Positions 23,482 to 35,291 of a DNA stretch of 64,000 bases are shown here, piece by piece (the first letter of the stretch is position 1; each line of letters opens with the position of its first letter). The DNA comes from Ficedula albicollis (Eukaryota; Chordata; Aves; Passeriformes; Muscicapidae): NCBI RefSeq assembly GCF_000247815.1, contig NC_021681.1, forward strand, positions 15,142,201-15,206,200, read 5' to 3'. The translations under genes were made by a program, and so were the position numbers. The notes under the pieces were generated by a model. That model was not told the DNA's origin. It saw nothing but the letters and a program-made list of their open reading frames with translations, and did no database searches.

Positions 23482-25315
23482 AGATATTCTTTACAGTAAA
23501 AATACAGAATCCTAGTAAACCTAATAATATTCCTCAGTTGGGAATTTCTTGTGTGCACATATACATGCAATGTCTTTGTTTGAGAGGCCGACATCAATTA
23601 AATTTAACTGCTTCCCCTGTGGACTTAAATCATGACTGAATGCTAAATTAATATATTCCTATATAAATTCTGTTTTTAAGTCATTCTTCTCCGGCAGTTG
23701 CACCTTTTCCATGTAGTTTAGAACAGAAGTTGCCCTTGTCCTCTAGCACAACCTCTACCATGAAAGCACCAGAAGAAAGTCATTACATCTAGCAGGCACC
23801 TCCCTTGTTTAATGGTGTATAAATGTCTTGGTGCCAGTCCTGTGCTTGGCATATGGGGGAAGGTTAAACACATTAAGCATCCGCAGCCCAATTAAAACAC
23901 CAGTGAAATGCTACAGGACATGTGATAACCCACAGAAGAAATGGAAACACTAATGATGGAAGGGCACTGTTTAGGATAATTTCTAGTCATAGAAGGATGC
24001 TTTAAAAGTAAGTGCAGGGAAAATGATGCTGGAAATATTTCCTAATGGGGAGACCTAATAGGCTGTGGAACAATCACCCAGGGGAGAGGAAGGAAGTCCT
24101 TTTGACTGAGTCATTTCTTTCTGGACTGGGCGAAGCAGGGAAAAAATGTGCTGGCAGACAGAAAGATTACCAGCTCTACTGCTCAGAAGCCTAAAAAATT
24201 TCTGTTCTCAACAGTAGCAGTTTTATTCAGAACAAAACCAAGCTCATAAAAACTTTTTAAATTCACATGAAGAGATGAGGGACTTCTGTAATGCCTTCCT
24301 TGTCTTTCTCAAATTTAATCTATTCACATACATTTATGGCTCCTTCCTACACTGCATTTCAGAAGAGAGGTTTCCAGGGCTGCAGTCATGTATTGCCTTT
24401 GTCCATGTGATGCTGTGTGGCAAGAACAGATGCAGCTTTATCAGGAACTTGTCCTGATCAGGCTCTGGCCAAGCGTGACTAGTTTAATGTGACAGATTAT
24501 AAAATGGAAGGAGAGTGAGAAGGGAGGAATAACAAGTGCCAGGGAAAGATTAGATTCTCCACACATTTGTGCATTTATTGACCTTTTCTTCTTCGATATA
24601 CCATTAGTTTCCCAGATTTACAGCTCGAGATGGCAGGCGAGCTGTCAGGTGCACTGCTTAGGTCACTGATGATGTTATCAACTCTACTGGAAACTGATTT
24701 CATTAAACAAAACCGTGTGGCTTGGCATTTGATATAGCAAATATTTAACTGATATTTTAAATTGCTCTTAGTACAATTCCTTTTTAATCAGTGAGGTCTT
24801 TTTAACAACTTTTTAGGGACTTAAAAATTTTAAAAACTGCACGTGGGGTACAACAGCTGGCATACAGCACCCTGATGAACAGTCAGTGTATGTGAGTGCA
24901 GTCTGCCATCACTGCACATAAATCTGTAGACCAATCTGCAGAGAAGCAATATTTTATACTGAAGTTTCTTGAAGGCTCACTTGGAGGGTTTTCTTTCAGC
25001 ACTCTCTACATCAAGTATTCTGTCATAAATTGGACTTGAGTTGCAATTTACTCATGAATAAAATACCACCTCTGGGACATAATCCAGAGAGAAAGTAAAG
25101 AACCTAACTACTGCTGGCCATCAGAAAGAGTTCAACATGCAGGACACCAGTCTGAAATGATGCAATAGTCTAAACAGTGCAAGCAGGATTTCCTAAACTT
25201 TAAACCCACATTTCTGAAGGAAAAAGCTATACTTTGCTTAAAACACATGCAGGCCTGTGTCTTTATTCTGAGGTCTGAACCCAGGCTGGTACTATGCATT
25301 CACTTTATTCATTAC
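23482..25315. other. AT-rich non-coding stretch, possibly with conserved elements
   Basis: Unique, motif-dense sequence without repeats. Segments near 23560-24130 and 24560-24780 have the texture of conserved non-coding elements (for example CAGCTCGAGATGGCAGGCGA near 24621). A TGAGTCA AP-1-type word occurs near 24107. I see no exon or transposon. The conservation idea is untested. Confidence 0.35.
25311..25315. repeat. Target-site duplication, left copy (ATTAC)
   Basis: ATTAC here is repeated at 25891-25895 and brackets the ERVL-type LTR. A five-base match at exactly the predicted element edges supports the element boundaries. Confidence 0.75.
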
Positions 25316-25890
25316 TATCATGGTTTAACCCAGCTGGGAACAAAGCTCCACAGTCACTCACTCCCTGACCCCAGCGGGGAGGAAAAAAAAATACAAAGGG
25401 TAAAAGTAAAAAAAAAAAAAATTGGTGAGCTAAGATCAATTTAATAATTGAAATAAAATAACAATAAAAGGTTTAAATGAAAAGGAAATCAACAAAATGA
25501 GAGAAATAACCCTCAAGAAGGAGAAGTGATACAAATGAAAACAATTGCTTACCATCAACTGGCAGAAGCTCAGGCAGTCCCTGAGCAGCCTTGCCTGACC
25601 CTGACCCTCTCTCTAGCTTCTTGCTGAGCATGATGTCTGGAATATCCCTTGGGTCAGCTGGGGTCACCTGTCCCAGCTGTGTCCCCTCCCAGCTGTCCAT
25701 GCACCCCCAGTCCCCTCGCTGCTGGGGTGAGGGGAGACAGGAAAGGCCTTGGCTCTGTGCAAGTGCTGCTCACCAATAGGGTTCTAAAACACCCCTGGAA
25801 TTCTCAGAACTTCCCAGCACAGATCCAAAACACAGCCCCACCCCAGCTACTGTGAAGAAAATTCATGATACTTGAGCCAAAACCAGCTCG
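25316..25890 (-). mobile_element. ERVL-type solo LTR, minus strand, flanked by ATTAC duplications
   Basis: The + strand is the reverse complement of a common avian ERVL LTR. It begins TATCATGGTTTAACCCAGC, continues with the ACTCACTCCCTGACCCC block, an A-rich stretch with AATAAAATAACAATAA, CAGGCAGTCCCTGAGCAGC, GGTCAGCTGGGGTCACCTGT and CCAAAACACAGCCCCACCCC, and ends near AAACCAGCTCG. The five bases ATTAC occur directly before (25311-25315) and directly after (25891-25895), matching the 5-bp target-site duplication typical of ERVL elements. No internal viral sequence remains, so recombination between two LTRs probably left this one. The promoter TATA region looks degraded. Confidence 0.88.
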
Positions 25891-25895
25891 ATTAC
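25891..25895. repeat. Target-site duplication, right copy (ATTAC)
   Basis: Second copy of the ATTAC found at 25311-25315, on the other side of the ERVL-type LTR. Confidence 0.75.
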
Positions 25896-27962
25896 ATCAG
25901 TTGAAGCAATGTAGTTGCAGTGATACACAAAATCCCCACCACTGGATCTGGGTAAGAGTTTGATCACAGTTCAACTGCGCCACGTTGGAGCCATCCACAC
26001 ATTCATCTTGCTAGAACACTTCCAGGCTACAGCACATCTCCCTCTTGCCCCTCCTCAAACCTGGTAATGCTTTACAAAGACAAGCATTTGGAGGAAAGGG
26101 GATCCTCTGAACCAGCTCGCTTGCCCCTGGAAGTGATGCTTGGTTGGTGTTTTTAACACTTTAGCCAGAAGGGTGCAAGTGCCATTTGCCATCTTCAAAG
26201 AGTTAAATGCAAGACCAGCCAACAGCTCTACACCCATCTCTGTTTCATGTCTGCATCTGTGCAATGTGGCTGTCGTGTTTTAGCAGCATGAGAAGAGCTG
26301 AGCCTGAGCTCTGGGGCTCTGGCAGCTGCTGACAGTTCCATGCAGCTCATTTTGCTCACGCCACATGACCTGGCTGGCTTTGGCACATCCTGGCTAACTG
26401 CTGCTGAGGGAAGAGGAATTATTTGCCTTGAGCCTGAGCACTAAACACCTCGTCTGTGGTTAGGAGAGATGCAGCTTTCCCCACGGTGGGGTGGTGATTA
26501 CACTGAGCCCTTACCTCCATTTTCCACCTCTGCAGCAGTAATTGCTTTCCCTTGTGCCCCTCGCTGGACAAACGAGCTGAGGAAACATTCTGGGAACAGC
26601 GAGGGCTTTTGAGCACTGTGTAACATGGGCACACTGGCTTCTGGAAGAGGGGCTGGCTCAGCAGATGTGAGTGGGGGATGTTTGCTATTCCATCCTTAGG
26701 CAAGAAATAAATGGCTCTGTGTCCCCTCTTGGCCAGGTATTCAGCTGGCAAACCCTAACCCATGGCCACTGTGTGGGGTCAACATTCAATCCTGGGCTGG
26801 TTTGTGCCATGGTATTTCACACCCATGCTTCTGTGCTTCACAGAATATTCCTTGCAAGGCAGGACAGGTCCCTCTGCCTCTGCTTAAGGACAAGGACTTG
26901 AAGGGACAGCATAAATTTTATTTTTTGTGCAGAAAGCTGGAGGTTACAAACCAATTTTGCCTTGCACAAGAGATGCAGAAGAGCAAGATGACAATGGGAA
27001 GTTAAGCCACCCTCAGTGGTCCCAAAACAAGTCACCTTACCACATCAAGAAACTGTAAAAACAGAACAGATCCTGCCCTGTTCCACAGCATTGCTGCTGA
27101 AGGATTTGGGCACAGCCAAGTTAACTTAACTGTACTTTAAGCTGACTATCATATTTCTGGTTGTGCACTCTAATTAATATGTCTTAGGTGGCACAAATCC
27201 CTCAAGTCACTGGCATTCCACCAGTAATGCACTCCAAGATGTTTAACTGAAGGGATGTTATAGAAAGAAATCTCCAATATTGGTATATAAGGGGGATTGA
27301 TATAAAATTAAAGCCTTAGAAAATGAGTTCAAGAATGGAGTGCTTAAAGCAATTCAAGGGAAAACATAAACTGGATCCTAAAGTTGCAATCTGCAGTAGC
27401 AGGCAAATATCCCTATCATTAAAAAGGCTCACAGGTTTGTTTTTGTACTCTAATAATTTTGAAAACTTTCTCAAAACTTTTCTGCAAAGATTTAAAATAT
27501 TCCTTCCCTTCCTCAGTGAAAACAAACTTATTTTCACACTTACCAGCTTTAAGATTTGAAAACTGTAACCCAGCTCTTAACTGTATTTAATTTCCATATG
27601 ACATGCAAAGGAAGAACCAAACTAAACCCAACAAGTGTCTGTGGAAACCTTGCAACAGCATCTGCTTGGATGCCAATAAGAAATTGCTTGTACATTACAG
27701 AAAGTGAAAAGGAACTTCTGAAGACTTCATAGACTCCTAGAGCACCAGACCCCAAGCTGGTCCCCATAGATGTTTACATTTTGCTAAGCCATCATTAGTT
27801 AACTTGTGTTAGGCTAAAGCAGAGACACCACTTTGAATATGTAAACATAAACAGAGAAAATTCAGCACTTTTCCTGCTAGAAAACCAAGGAAATTGTAAG
27901 AAATTTGCTTTGTGCAGCTGTAATACCAATCTCACATCAGCCAGTAAGTGTGTGACTTACCC
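25896..27962. other. Unannotated non-coding stretch
   Basis: No gene or transposon recognised. Minus-strand frame 26419-26751 has no domain. The segment around 27100-27310 is AT-rich and unique. Confidence 0.45.
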
Positions 27963-28064
27963 TACTTGCACATTTGCCCTTGTTACAATCAGATGGCAAA
28001 AAGGAGCTCATTACTACTTGCACACTTGCCCCTGTTACAATCAGATGGCAAAAAGGAGCTCATT
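27963..28064. repeat. Tandem duplication, 52 bp and 50 bp
   Basis: Copies at 27963-28014 and 28015-28064 share GTTACAATCAGATGGCAAAA exactly and differ slightly at the start (CACATTTGCCCTTG versus CACACTTGCCCCTG). Confidence 0.93.
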
Positions 28065-28683
28065 TTCCAGCCACCTGCAACAGAACACCAAAGTTTCAGT
28101 TTCTAGTTTTCAATGTTCCTTCTCCATGAAGAGTATGACCCAAGAGAAGGTTTGTCATGGAATCTTTGACTTCAGATGGCCCATGGATGGAAGGAAAAAC
28201 CTTCAGGGATAGGGCAATAGAGAGGGAATGGGAGAGAGGCAGGAAAAAATCCACACTGAGAAAGTCTTATCCTTTTTTGAAGCAGATGGAAAAAAAAAAG
28301 TACAGGAGACAGTACATAACACTTACAGAAGAGTCAATAGAATCAAAAGGGATTGCAAACTGCCTTAGACCTGACCAGCAGCATCAGAGGGCTGTTGGTT
28401 TGTTTGGAGAAAGAGAACTGCTGCCAGCTGAGAGACAAGATATAGGTGGTAGAAATTACAGAGATATTAGGAAGCAGAGAAGGAAGGGACTTTTGAGTCT
28501 CAAGGCTGGACAGAAGTACTGGTTAATGCAGAGCTTTGGAGTAGGAACATCACAAACAGCCACAGTGTGCTGCCTGAATGGAGATGGAGCAGAGGAATGG
28601 AACACCTCCTACCATTCACACACACAAAACACACTGTCAATCATTAAAACATGCTCTTAGAATTAGGGGTAGGAAGCTCCAAA
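28065..28683. other. Purine-rich stretch with a 167-codon open frame
   Basis: A forward frame is open at 28157-28660. The translation is Lys/Arg/Glu-rich and Gln-rich without a recognisable domain. Because the DNA here is A/G-rich it has few stops by composition alone. I do not call it a gene. Confidence 0.35.
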
Positions 28684-28808
28684 CAAATATCAGGATTCAT
28701 TTCTAGGCGGAGTCCAGGTTTGCTTAAGATTGAGAGTTTTTTTCCCCAAATATCAGGATTCATTTCTAGGCGGACTCCAGGTTTGCTTAAGATTGAGAGT
28801 TTTTTTCT
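28684..28808. repeat. Tandem duplication, 2 x about 63 bp
   Basis: Copies at 28684-28746 and 28747-28808 share CAAATATCAGGATTCATTTC and differ at about one internal position (GGCGGAGTCC versus GGCGGACTCC). Confidence 0.95.
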
Positions 28809-31264
28809 GGATATCACAAGAACCCTGCCAGAGCTGTACAGCAAAAAACATAGCTTACAGTACCAGAGAAGAATCATCATTATCTGTGTTATATTCCAGA
28901 AGCTGAAGGGCTGTAATTTTATTAGAACACTGCTCTTGCAAGACCACAGAATACTACACTGACATTTTGAGCTGCACTTAAACCTAATATATGTTTTTTA
29001 TACTACATTTATGTTCCATCATAAACTTACACTGGGCAGAATAAGTCAGTATTGCCACTGTGACTGCACTTGAACTTCAAAATGGAAAATATTCTACCAT
29101 GTGGAGCCTTGCAAAAGGCCCTTTTCCTGCGTCAGGGTCTAGCTAGGGATTTGCAGCAGTGCCAGCCTCTCTGGTTTCTGACCACCTCCCTCTTCATTAG
29201 ACTACAAAGTAAGTTGCCAGCAGAGCTTCTGGAAGCTTCATCCTCTTTCCTTTCCCAGTTAGAGGAACTAGGGAATTCTCCAGTTGCAGAGAGAGGATAT
29301 ACAACACCAGGGAGTGCAGTGTTGGGAGAAACCCAGCCCTTGTTCAGACACCTTGTCAGGAAAGAAAGCTCCTGCTGCATTTCACGGGGATGCTCAGACT
29401 CACTCTCAGCTTTGTAGAGCAGTTCTGCTGCCCTGGCAGCACTTCAGTTCTGCTTTCTTTGCTCTGTCTCATCTGCCCCACTGGCAGCTGCCAGGGCAGT
29501 TTGGTGGTGTGGAACCCAGTGGGAACACACACAGTCAGAATTGAAAGAAACAACAGCAGAAGACTCTGCAGAACGGAGGAGACTTTGGTCTGGTACTGAA
29601 CAGCCACAGAGAAATCTTTTTTTCTTTGCTGCTCTTTTCTGGGTGCCTTTAACATGCTTCCTCACATGTGGATTTCATGGGGCATACTCTTAGATATCAC
29701 TTACTAAATCTATACTTAAAAAAAAAACAAACCTGAAGACTAAGCACAGAATCACACTCACTCTCCTAATTTCTCTCCAGATACACACCAAAAAATGGGC
29801 TGATGCACAAAGCAGCCTGCACTGCTCCATGCACTCACTCTGGGGAGCTGCATGAATGAGGCTGGTGTGAGTCCTCCCTCCCTTGGTGGAGAGTCAAGCC
29901 CCATTTTCTGGATCAGAAGCTGTCTTCTGGTTGTGCCACTGTGCCATGAGATCTTGTCTGACCAGAAGGGTTCTGGGACAATACCACAATTGAAGTACAA
30001 CAATAAATATATTCTAGGTGCTCAAGCCACTGTAGTAATTATGTATAAAATTAAAAAAAAAAAAGAAGAAAAAAAAAGAAAATAAAGAGAGAAAATCATC
30101 TTGTAAGGTTTCCTGTACCTTATTGCTATTCATCCTGAACTGGTGAAATAGATATTCCTAACTGAGACATAAAGATAATACTAAAGGCAGTACCACGGCC
30201 ACTTTCATCATATGCAGAAAGGAACAAAACCACAAACTTAGAACAGGGCTGAAAACCAGATTCAAGTGCATTTCTAAAGAAATCAGAGACATTTTCAGGG
30301 CTGCTGTCATTTCTATTAGTGTTTTCTGATGTTCATATTTCAGCACTCCCAGCAGTTTTAGCCAGGGAACAGGGTTGCACTGAACAGTGTCTGCACACAC
30401 CTCTCAAAACAAGCTAGTCCCTGGACATGAACCTTATTCTCTTGACAAAGTATTTATTGAAGCCAAGTGCCTCCTCACCTCACCTGCCAACAGAGACAAA
30501 TGAGCACACCGAGCATCACAAAGTCAGGAAGACAATGAGAAAAAAGGTTTAAATGTATATAATAGCATAGGCCTAGAAAAGGAAGAAATTTCACAAGGGA
30601 CAAAAGAATCATAGAGTAGATACAGGACTTAACAGAAGAACAGATTTGTCACATAAACGCAGCGTGTTCCAAATATAATACTTTAGAAAAGAGCAATATC
30701 CTCTTCATGGCTCACTGGTACTCCCAGAGGGATTTTGGAAAACATTCTAGTAAGACATGCTTTGGCTGATAACATCATTGGTCTTCTGGGATTTGATTTG
30801 ATGTTTTCATTCTTTTTTTCTTTTTGGTTTCTTGTTGTTCTGCCTTGTGAGAATGAACACTTGTCTCAAAAACAGGATCTTGGTTACTGAGGAATCTGTT
30901 TATTTCAGGCCCTTTTTCCTAACTTGGTATCAGTTGGAAGCACTCACTGCTCTTGGTATTTTGGGGTCTAATTTTAGGCCCTAGTTTTTCAGATGTTGGC
31001 CAGAGGCCCCACTTGGTCATTACACATAAAAAACTATATTGGAAGATTTTATTTTATGTCTGGTGCGGATCCAAAGCTTCTGAAGACATATGGATTTCTT
31101 TCCATTGAGCTCCATAGCTCCAGGTCTGGCCTCCTGCTTGTGATACCAGTTAGTCTGAGCATCTGTGAAGGGCCTGAAATGGATGTGTGGATCCAGATCA
31201 CTTCAGGCACTTGCTACGTGAAGAGCTGCCTCTGATCAGCTGCAGTAAATCCAGAGCACAAACA
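28809..31264. other. Unannotated non-coding stretch
   Basis: Holds an A-rich low-complexity tract at about 30048-30095 and otherwise unique sequence. Overlapping open frames at 29070-29660 occur on both strands and show no domain. Confidence 0.45.
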
Positions 31265-31461
31265 GGCAGAATTTCTTCATTAAAAGGGCTGTTAAACATT
31301 GGAATGGGCTGTCCAGGGAGGCAGTGGAGTCACCATTCCTGGAGGTGCTCAAGAAATGACTGGGCATGGCACTTAGTGCTGGGGTTTAGCTGACATGGTG
31401 GATTTGGTCAAAGGTTGGACTCCACGGTCTCAGGGGTCTGTTCCAGCATAAATGACTCTGT
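31265..31461 (+). mobile_element. CR1 LINE 3' end fragment, + strand
   Basis: Matches the CR1 3' region in order: GCAGAATTTCTTCATTAAAA, GGAATGGGCTGTCCAGGGAG, GTGGAGTCACCATTCCTGGA, GGTGCTCAAGAAATGACTGG, GTCAAAGGTTGGACTCCACG and a terminal CATAAATGACTCTG. It is 5'-truncated and diverged, which is normal for this family. Confidence 0.88.
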
Positions 31462-32752
31462 AAAGGCAATTCCATTGCCATCAGGAGCCAGCACCCCATC
31501 ACCTTCACAATGCAAAGAGCCAACACAACACAGAGAAAAGGGAAGAGCCTGATTCTAATCTTCTCCTGACAGACTTGTCATGAAATCATGCCAGTTCTCT
31601 CTGCACCCTGATTTTGCTCATACTATCACTGGTACAAGTGCAGTGAGAAATCTCCAAGGATGAGCTTTGCAGAAAAGGCTCTGCTCTCTGACAAGAAGAA
31701 CAAAACTTTCCCAATAATAAGCAGATAACAGCTATCAATGCCAAGTCTTAATCTCAGGAAAAAGATAACAGAGCTGACTTCTCATCCAAAAAACCTCCTC
31801 TGTGTCTCCAAGGCACCGATATCCTGCTGAAATTTCTCTCCTTCTTCCCCCTCCGTGCTGTGTCTGCACAGCAGCACAGGTCAGCCCTGGACATGGCAGT
31901 GCTGTCTCCTCTCTCCACATGCACCCACCACATCCCAAGGCTGAATCCAGATCTCTGGGGGCAGGTCCCGAGTCCCTCAGGGCTTTCCCCGTGCACAAGC
32001 AGCACTCACTGCACAGGTGTGGGCTTGGTTTGGATTTGCCACACAAAAGCTGAGAGCTGTGGGAAAGCAGAATTGTCTCCTCAGGGATGCCATGATGAAA
32101 GTGGGGTTGCACCAAGGCAGAAAGAAAAGGCACCTTTGGAGTGCAGCTGTGTTTTAAACTACTTTAACTGCTGCTGTTTTCCTTTTTTGTCACAATCGTC
32201 ATATTTCATATTTCCTCTGTCAGGTGGATTATATGCCACATCTATTTTTTCCCCTTACAAGAGGCATGTGGACCACTGACAGCTAACAAGTGCTGGGAAG
32301 CAAAACACTGAAGGACCCTCTTGTAACCAGAGGAAAAGAGATGGTAGAGAGGATTATTTGCACAGAACTCAGCTTGGGTTTTCAAACCAGCATTTATAGG
32401 TTTGGAAAGAGCCAAGAACAGAAACTTTAAAATAGTTATTAGGGGTTTTATGGAAACTGGATGAATGGATGTTTTAAATGGGAAGCCAAATAAATATAAA
32501 AAAAGAGGTAATATAAGCCTGGCAGGACATCTGAGGATCTTGAATAATAAAGCTAAAAAAGAATAGGAAAATAAAGCTTTTGAAATGTGGCACAAAACCT
32601 CTGGAGTCCAGAAAAAACTGCTTCCATCTCAGTAGCAGAGATGCTGTGCTTGAATCAAGGAACAGCAATTACTAAAGTACTGCCTTATTAACACAAACTC
32701 TGCAGTGCTGTGCATTGCAGTCTAACCACAGCAATACACTCAGATAAACCAT
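31462..32752. other. Unannotated non-coding stretch
   Basis: Overlapping open frames at 31735-32279 on both strands have no domain. No transposon or RNA gene is recognised. Confidence 0.45.
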
Positions 32753-32886
32753 GCACTAAGCACAAAGATGGCAGCTGAGAGAGAAGCTGAAACCAGCCAG
32801 CAATAACACCAAGTTGTACGCACTAAGCACGAAGATGGCAGCTGAGAGAGAAACTGAAACCAGCCAGCAATAACACCAAGTTGTAC
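32753..32886. repeat. Tandem duplication, 2 x 67 bp
   Basis: Copies at 32753-32819 and 32820-32886 are adjacent and differ at about two positions (AGCACAAAG versus AGCACGAAG, GAGAAGCTG versus GAGAAACTG). Both differences are A/G transitions. Confidence 0.95.
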
Positions 32887-35193
32887 CACCTCAGAAGAAG
32901 CCAGTGGCCTCTTCCACTTTGCTATATCTAGGAAGCCATGAGCGAGGATTTCATCCTCAGATGGTCACAGTGGTGTCTGTGCTGACCACAGCCCTGCAGT
33001 GGTGACCTCATCTCACTTGGAGCCTCTGCAGCTGGGCACCTCTCAAACCAGCCTACAATCTGTGGCGAAATGGAAAGCTCCTTCTCTCACCCCTCTTCTA
33101 GAAAATCAGACTCTTAGTCCAAGTAGTGACTGCGGCTTCTTTGTACCTGAACATCTGCAGTATAACCGATGCCCTGGTCTTTTTGTAGGCACAACTGTAG
33201 GGAATAACAAATTCATGGCACAGATGATAATGCTTATGATGCAAGCTGGTTTTATGTCAACCAAACTGCACTTCCTGTGGAGTTTCAAAAGCCCTTTACA
33301 AACCAGTAGTAGATGTAAAGTGAGTTTTGTTATTCTAATTCAATTAGTAAATAGGTGAGATACCCTCAGCCTATTGTGCACTGATAAATAGGGGAAACTG
33401 AGGCTGAAAGCAGTGAAGAAATCAGCCAAACAGTGGGAACATCAGGAACAAACCCATTTGGGTACAAACCCAAAATTTCTGACTCATGTGCTTGTGCTCA
33501 TTTGGCAAACACTCCTTTCATGTAAGCCAATTCCTGGTTCTGATCACATTGAAGCCAATGGTAAAACTTCCATATATGTGAACAGAGCAAAAATTTGAAA
33601 TTTCAGTCTGTCATCTGCACTTTATAGGTTTGTGCCTTTATAGATGGGGCAGATATTTCATTCTGCTCTGTGGTTCAGCCAGCTGGATGGTGCTATGTAT
33701 ATTTAGGGCACAATGAGAAAAAATAAATAGTGATTAAAACACAAAAAAAAGTCAAACCCTTTCTTCCATATGGAAGATTTTAGTATTTTAATGGTAAAAT
33801 TACTCTTCCATATTTATGGCACTTCCACAGAGAGAACAGTTGCCTGTGCCCATCAGCAGCAGAGGCTGAACTGGTTCTCCCAGCAGTCAGCTCCAGCAGC
33901 CTGGCAGCTCCCCACAGCCACAGGAGACAGTGGTTCATGCCCATCTGTACCATGGAAGAGACAGTGCTGCATCCCCTCTGTCATCTTCTGCCTTTCCTTC
34001 GGCTTTTGACAGCAGTTAATGCTTTAAGACTGTTTTAAACTATCAGCAGGTAGGTATTCTAGCTGACAAACTCAGGGGGAAATAAAATAAATTTTAAAAA
34101 GCAACAAGAAAATCTAAAAGCTCATAAAAGCACAAGATGAAAGGAATGGAGATCTGGTCCCATCTACACATCACCTGTAATGGAGGACAAAAAGGGAAAC
34201 CCTGAATTTCACACAGCTCACCTGTTCTCCAGGGCCCTCGCTCTGCCAGTGCAGAAACACTGATGGGTCAGCCAGGGATTAGCTGCAAAAGGCTCTACCC
34301 CTTCCCAATGAAAACTCAGCTGTTTCATTCCAGCATATACACTGGTGAACACCACCACCACTTTGGAACTCCAAACTGAGGGCAAATCCAGGGTAACTGC
34401 TTGCCCCAGCCATTCTGGAATTAAAATTTAAAAAAAAAAATGTCAGGGGCAAAACTGCTTTGTCTGCAAGGGATGCCAGCAGGACAGGAAGGGAAATGGA
34501 TCCCTAGTGCAGCTGAGACTGTCTTGGATAGAGCAGGTGGATGATCCTGTTGAGGATGCTGTCTCCTCCTCCCCCAGGTGAGGCTCCACAGCACATTGCC
34601 TGTCTGCTCCACAAGTTAGGTACAAACACAGCTCTCCCCATCCCCTTTCTGCTCCTGTACACATCTGAGGGAACCACAAGCAACTTCACCTGGACCAAGC
34701 TGACTGTGTGACCATTCCCTGAGTACGTACACATTTTATTCACCTCTGCAAAGGAACCAAGGCTCTGTAGGTCAGCAGGGTGGGGCTGGCACAAAGCAAG
34801 GGCAGGGACTTGACACTTTAGAAGTTCTTCCAGAAAAGGCGCCTTATCATACTCCCAATTCCTGGATTCTCAGGGTGAGAACAGGTGGGAACATCCTGCC
34901 TCTCCCCCAGGGTAGAAACCTTCAGTCTTTGAACACCTCAGGCTTCAGCAAAGCAGGGTGTACATGTGCAAACACACACAACGCTTATGTCCAAATACTC
35001 CCAAACCCAAATGACATCAAGATTTTCTTTAATTATTGTATTTTCAAACCTTTGATTTTCTTGTGGTGGAGGCATGAGAACCATTGGAGACCTTGGAGGG
35101 TGGAGGGATGCCAAAGACAATTGTGGCCTGGGAAAATTTGCCAGCTGGGTTATGCGATTTTTTTTCGTTCTCAATTTTCTTTTCTCCTTTCAG
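32887..35193. other. Unannotated non-coding stretch
   Basis: Unique sequence with scattered short frames and an A-run near 34429. Nothing recognisable. Confidence 0.45.
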
Positions 35194-35291
35194 AGTCTGT
35201 GTTCTGGTTTGCTGGGGTCTGCAAATCCCTGATCTAGAAACTGCAAACCCAGACTGCATTGCTGCATCAATCCCTGCAACTGAGAGCCAAT
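35194..35291 (+). other. Possible internal exon (weak)
   Basis: A strong polypyrimidine tract ends in CTTTTCTCCTTTCAG (up to 35193), and a donor-like CAAT|GTAAGA follows 98 bases later. One frame is open throughout and includes GLQIPDLETANPDCIAAS. I do not recognise the peptide. It may equally be part of a non-coding transcript or a chance pairing of splice-like words. Confidence 0.15.

Noticed and set aside
28157..28660. 167-codon forward open frame
   Set aside because: The DNA is purine-rich and therefore stop-poor. The translation is low in hydrophobic residues and shows no known domain.
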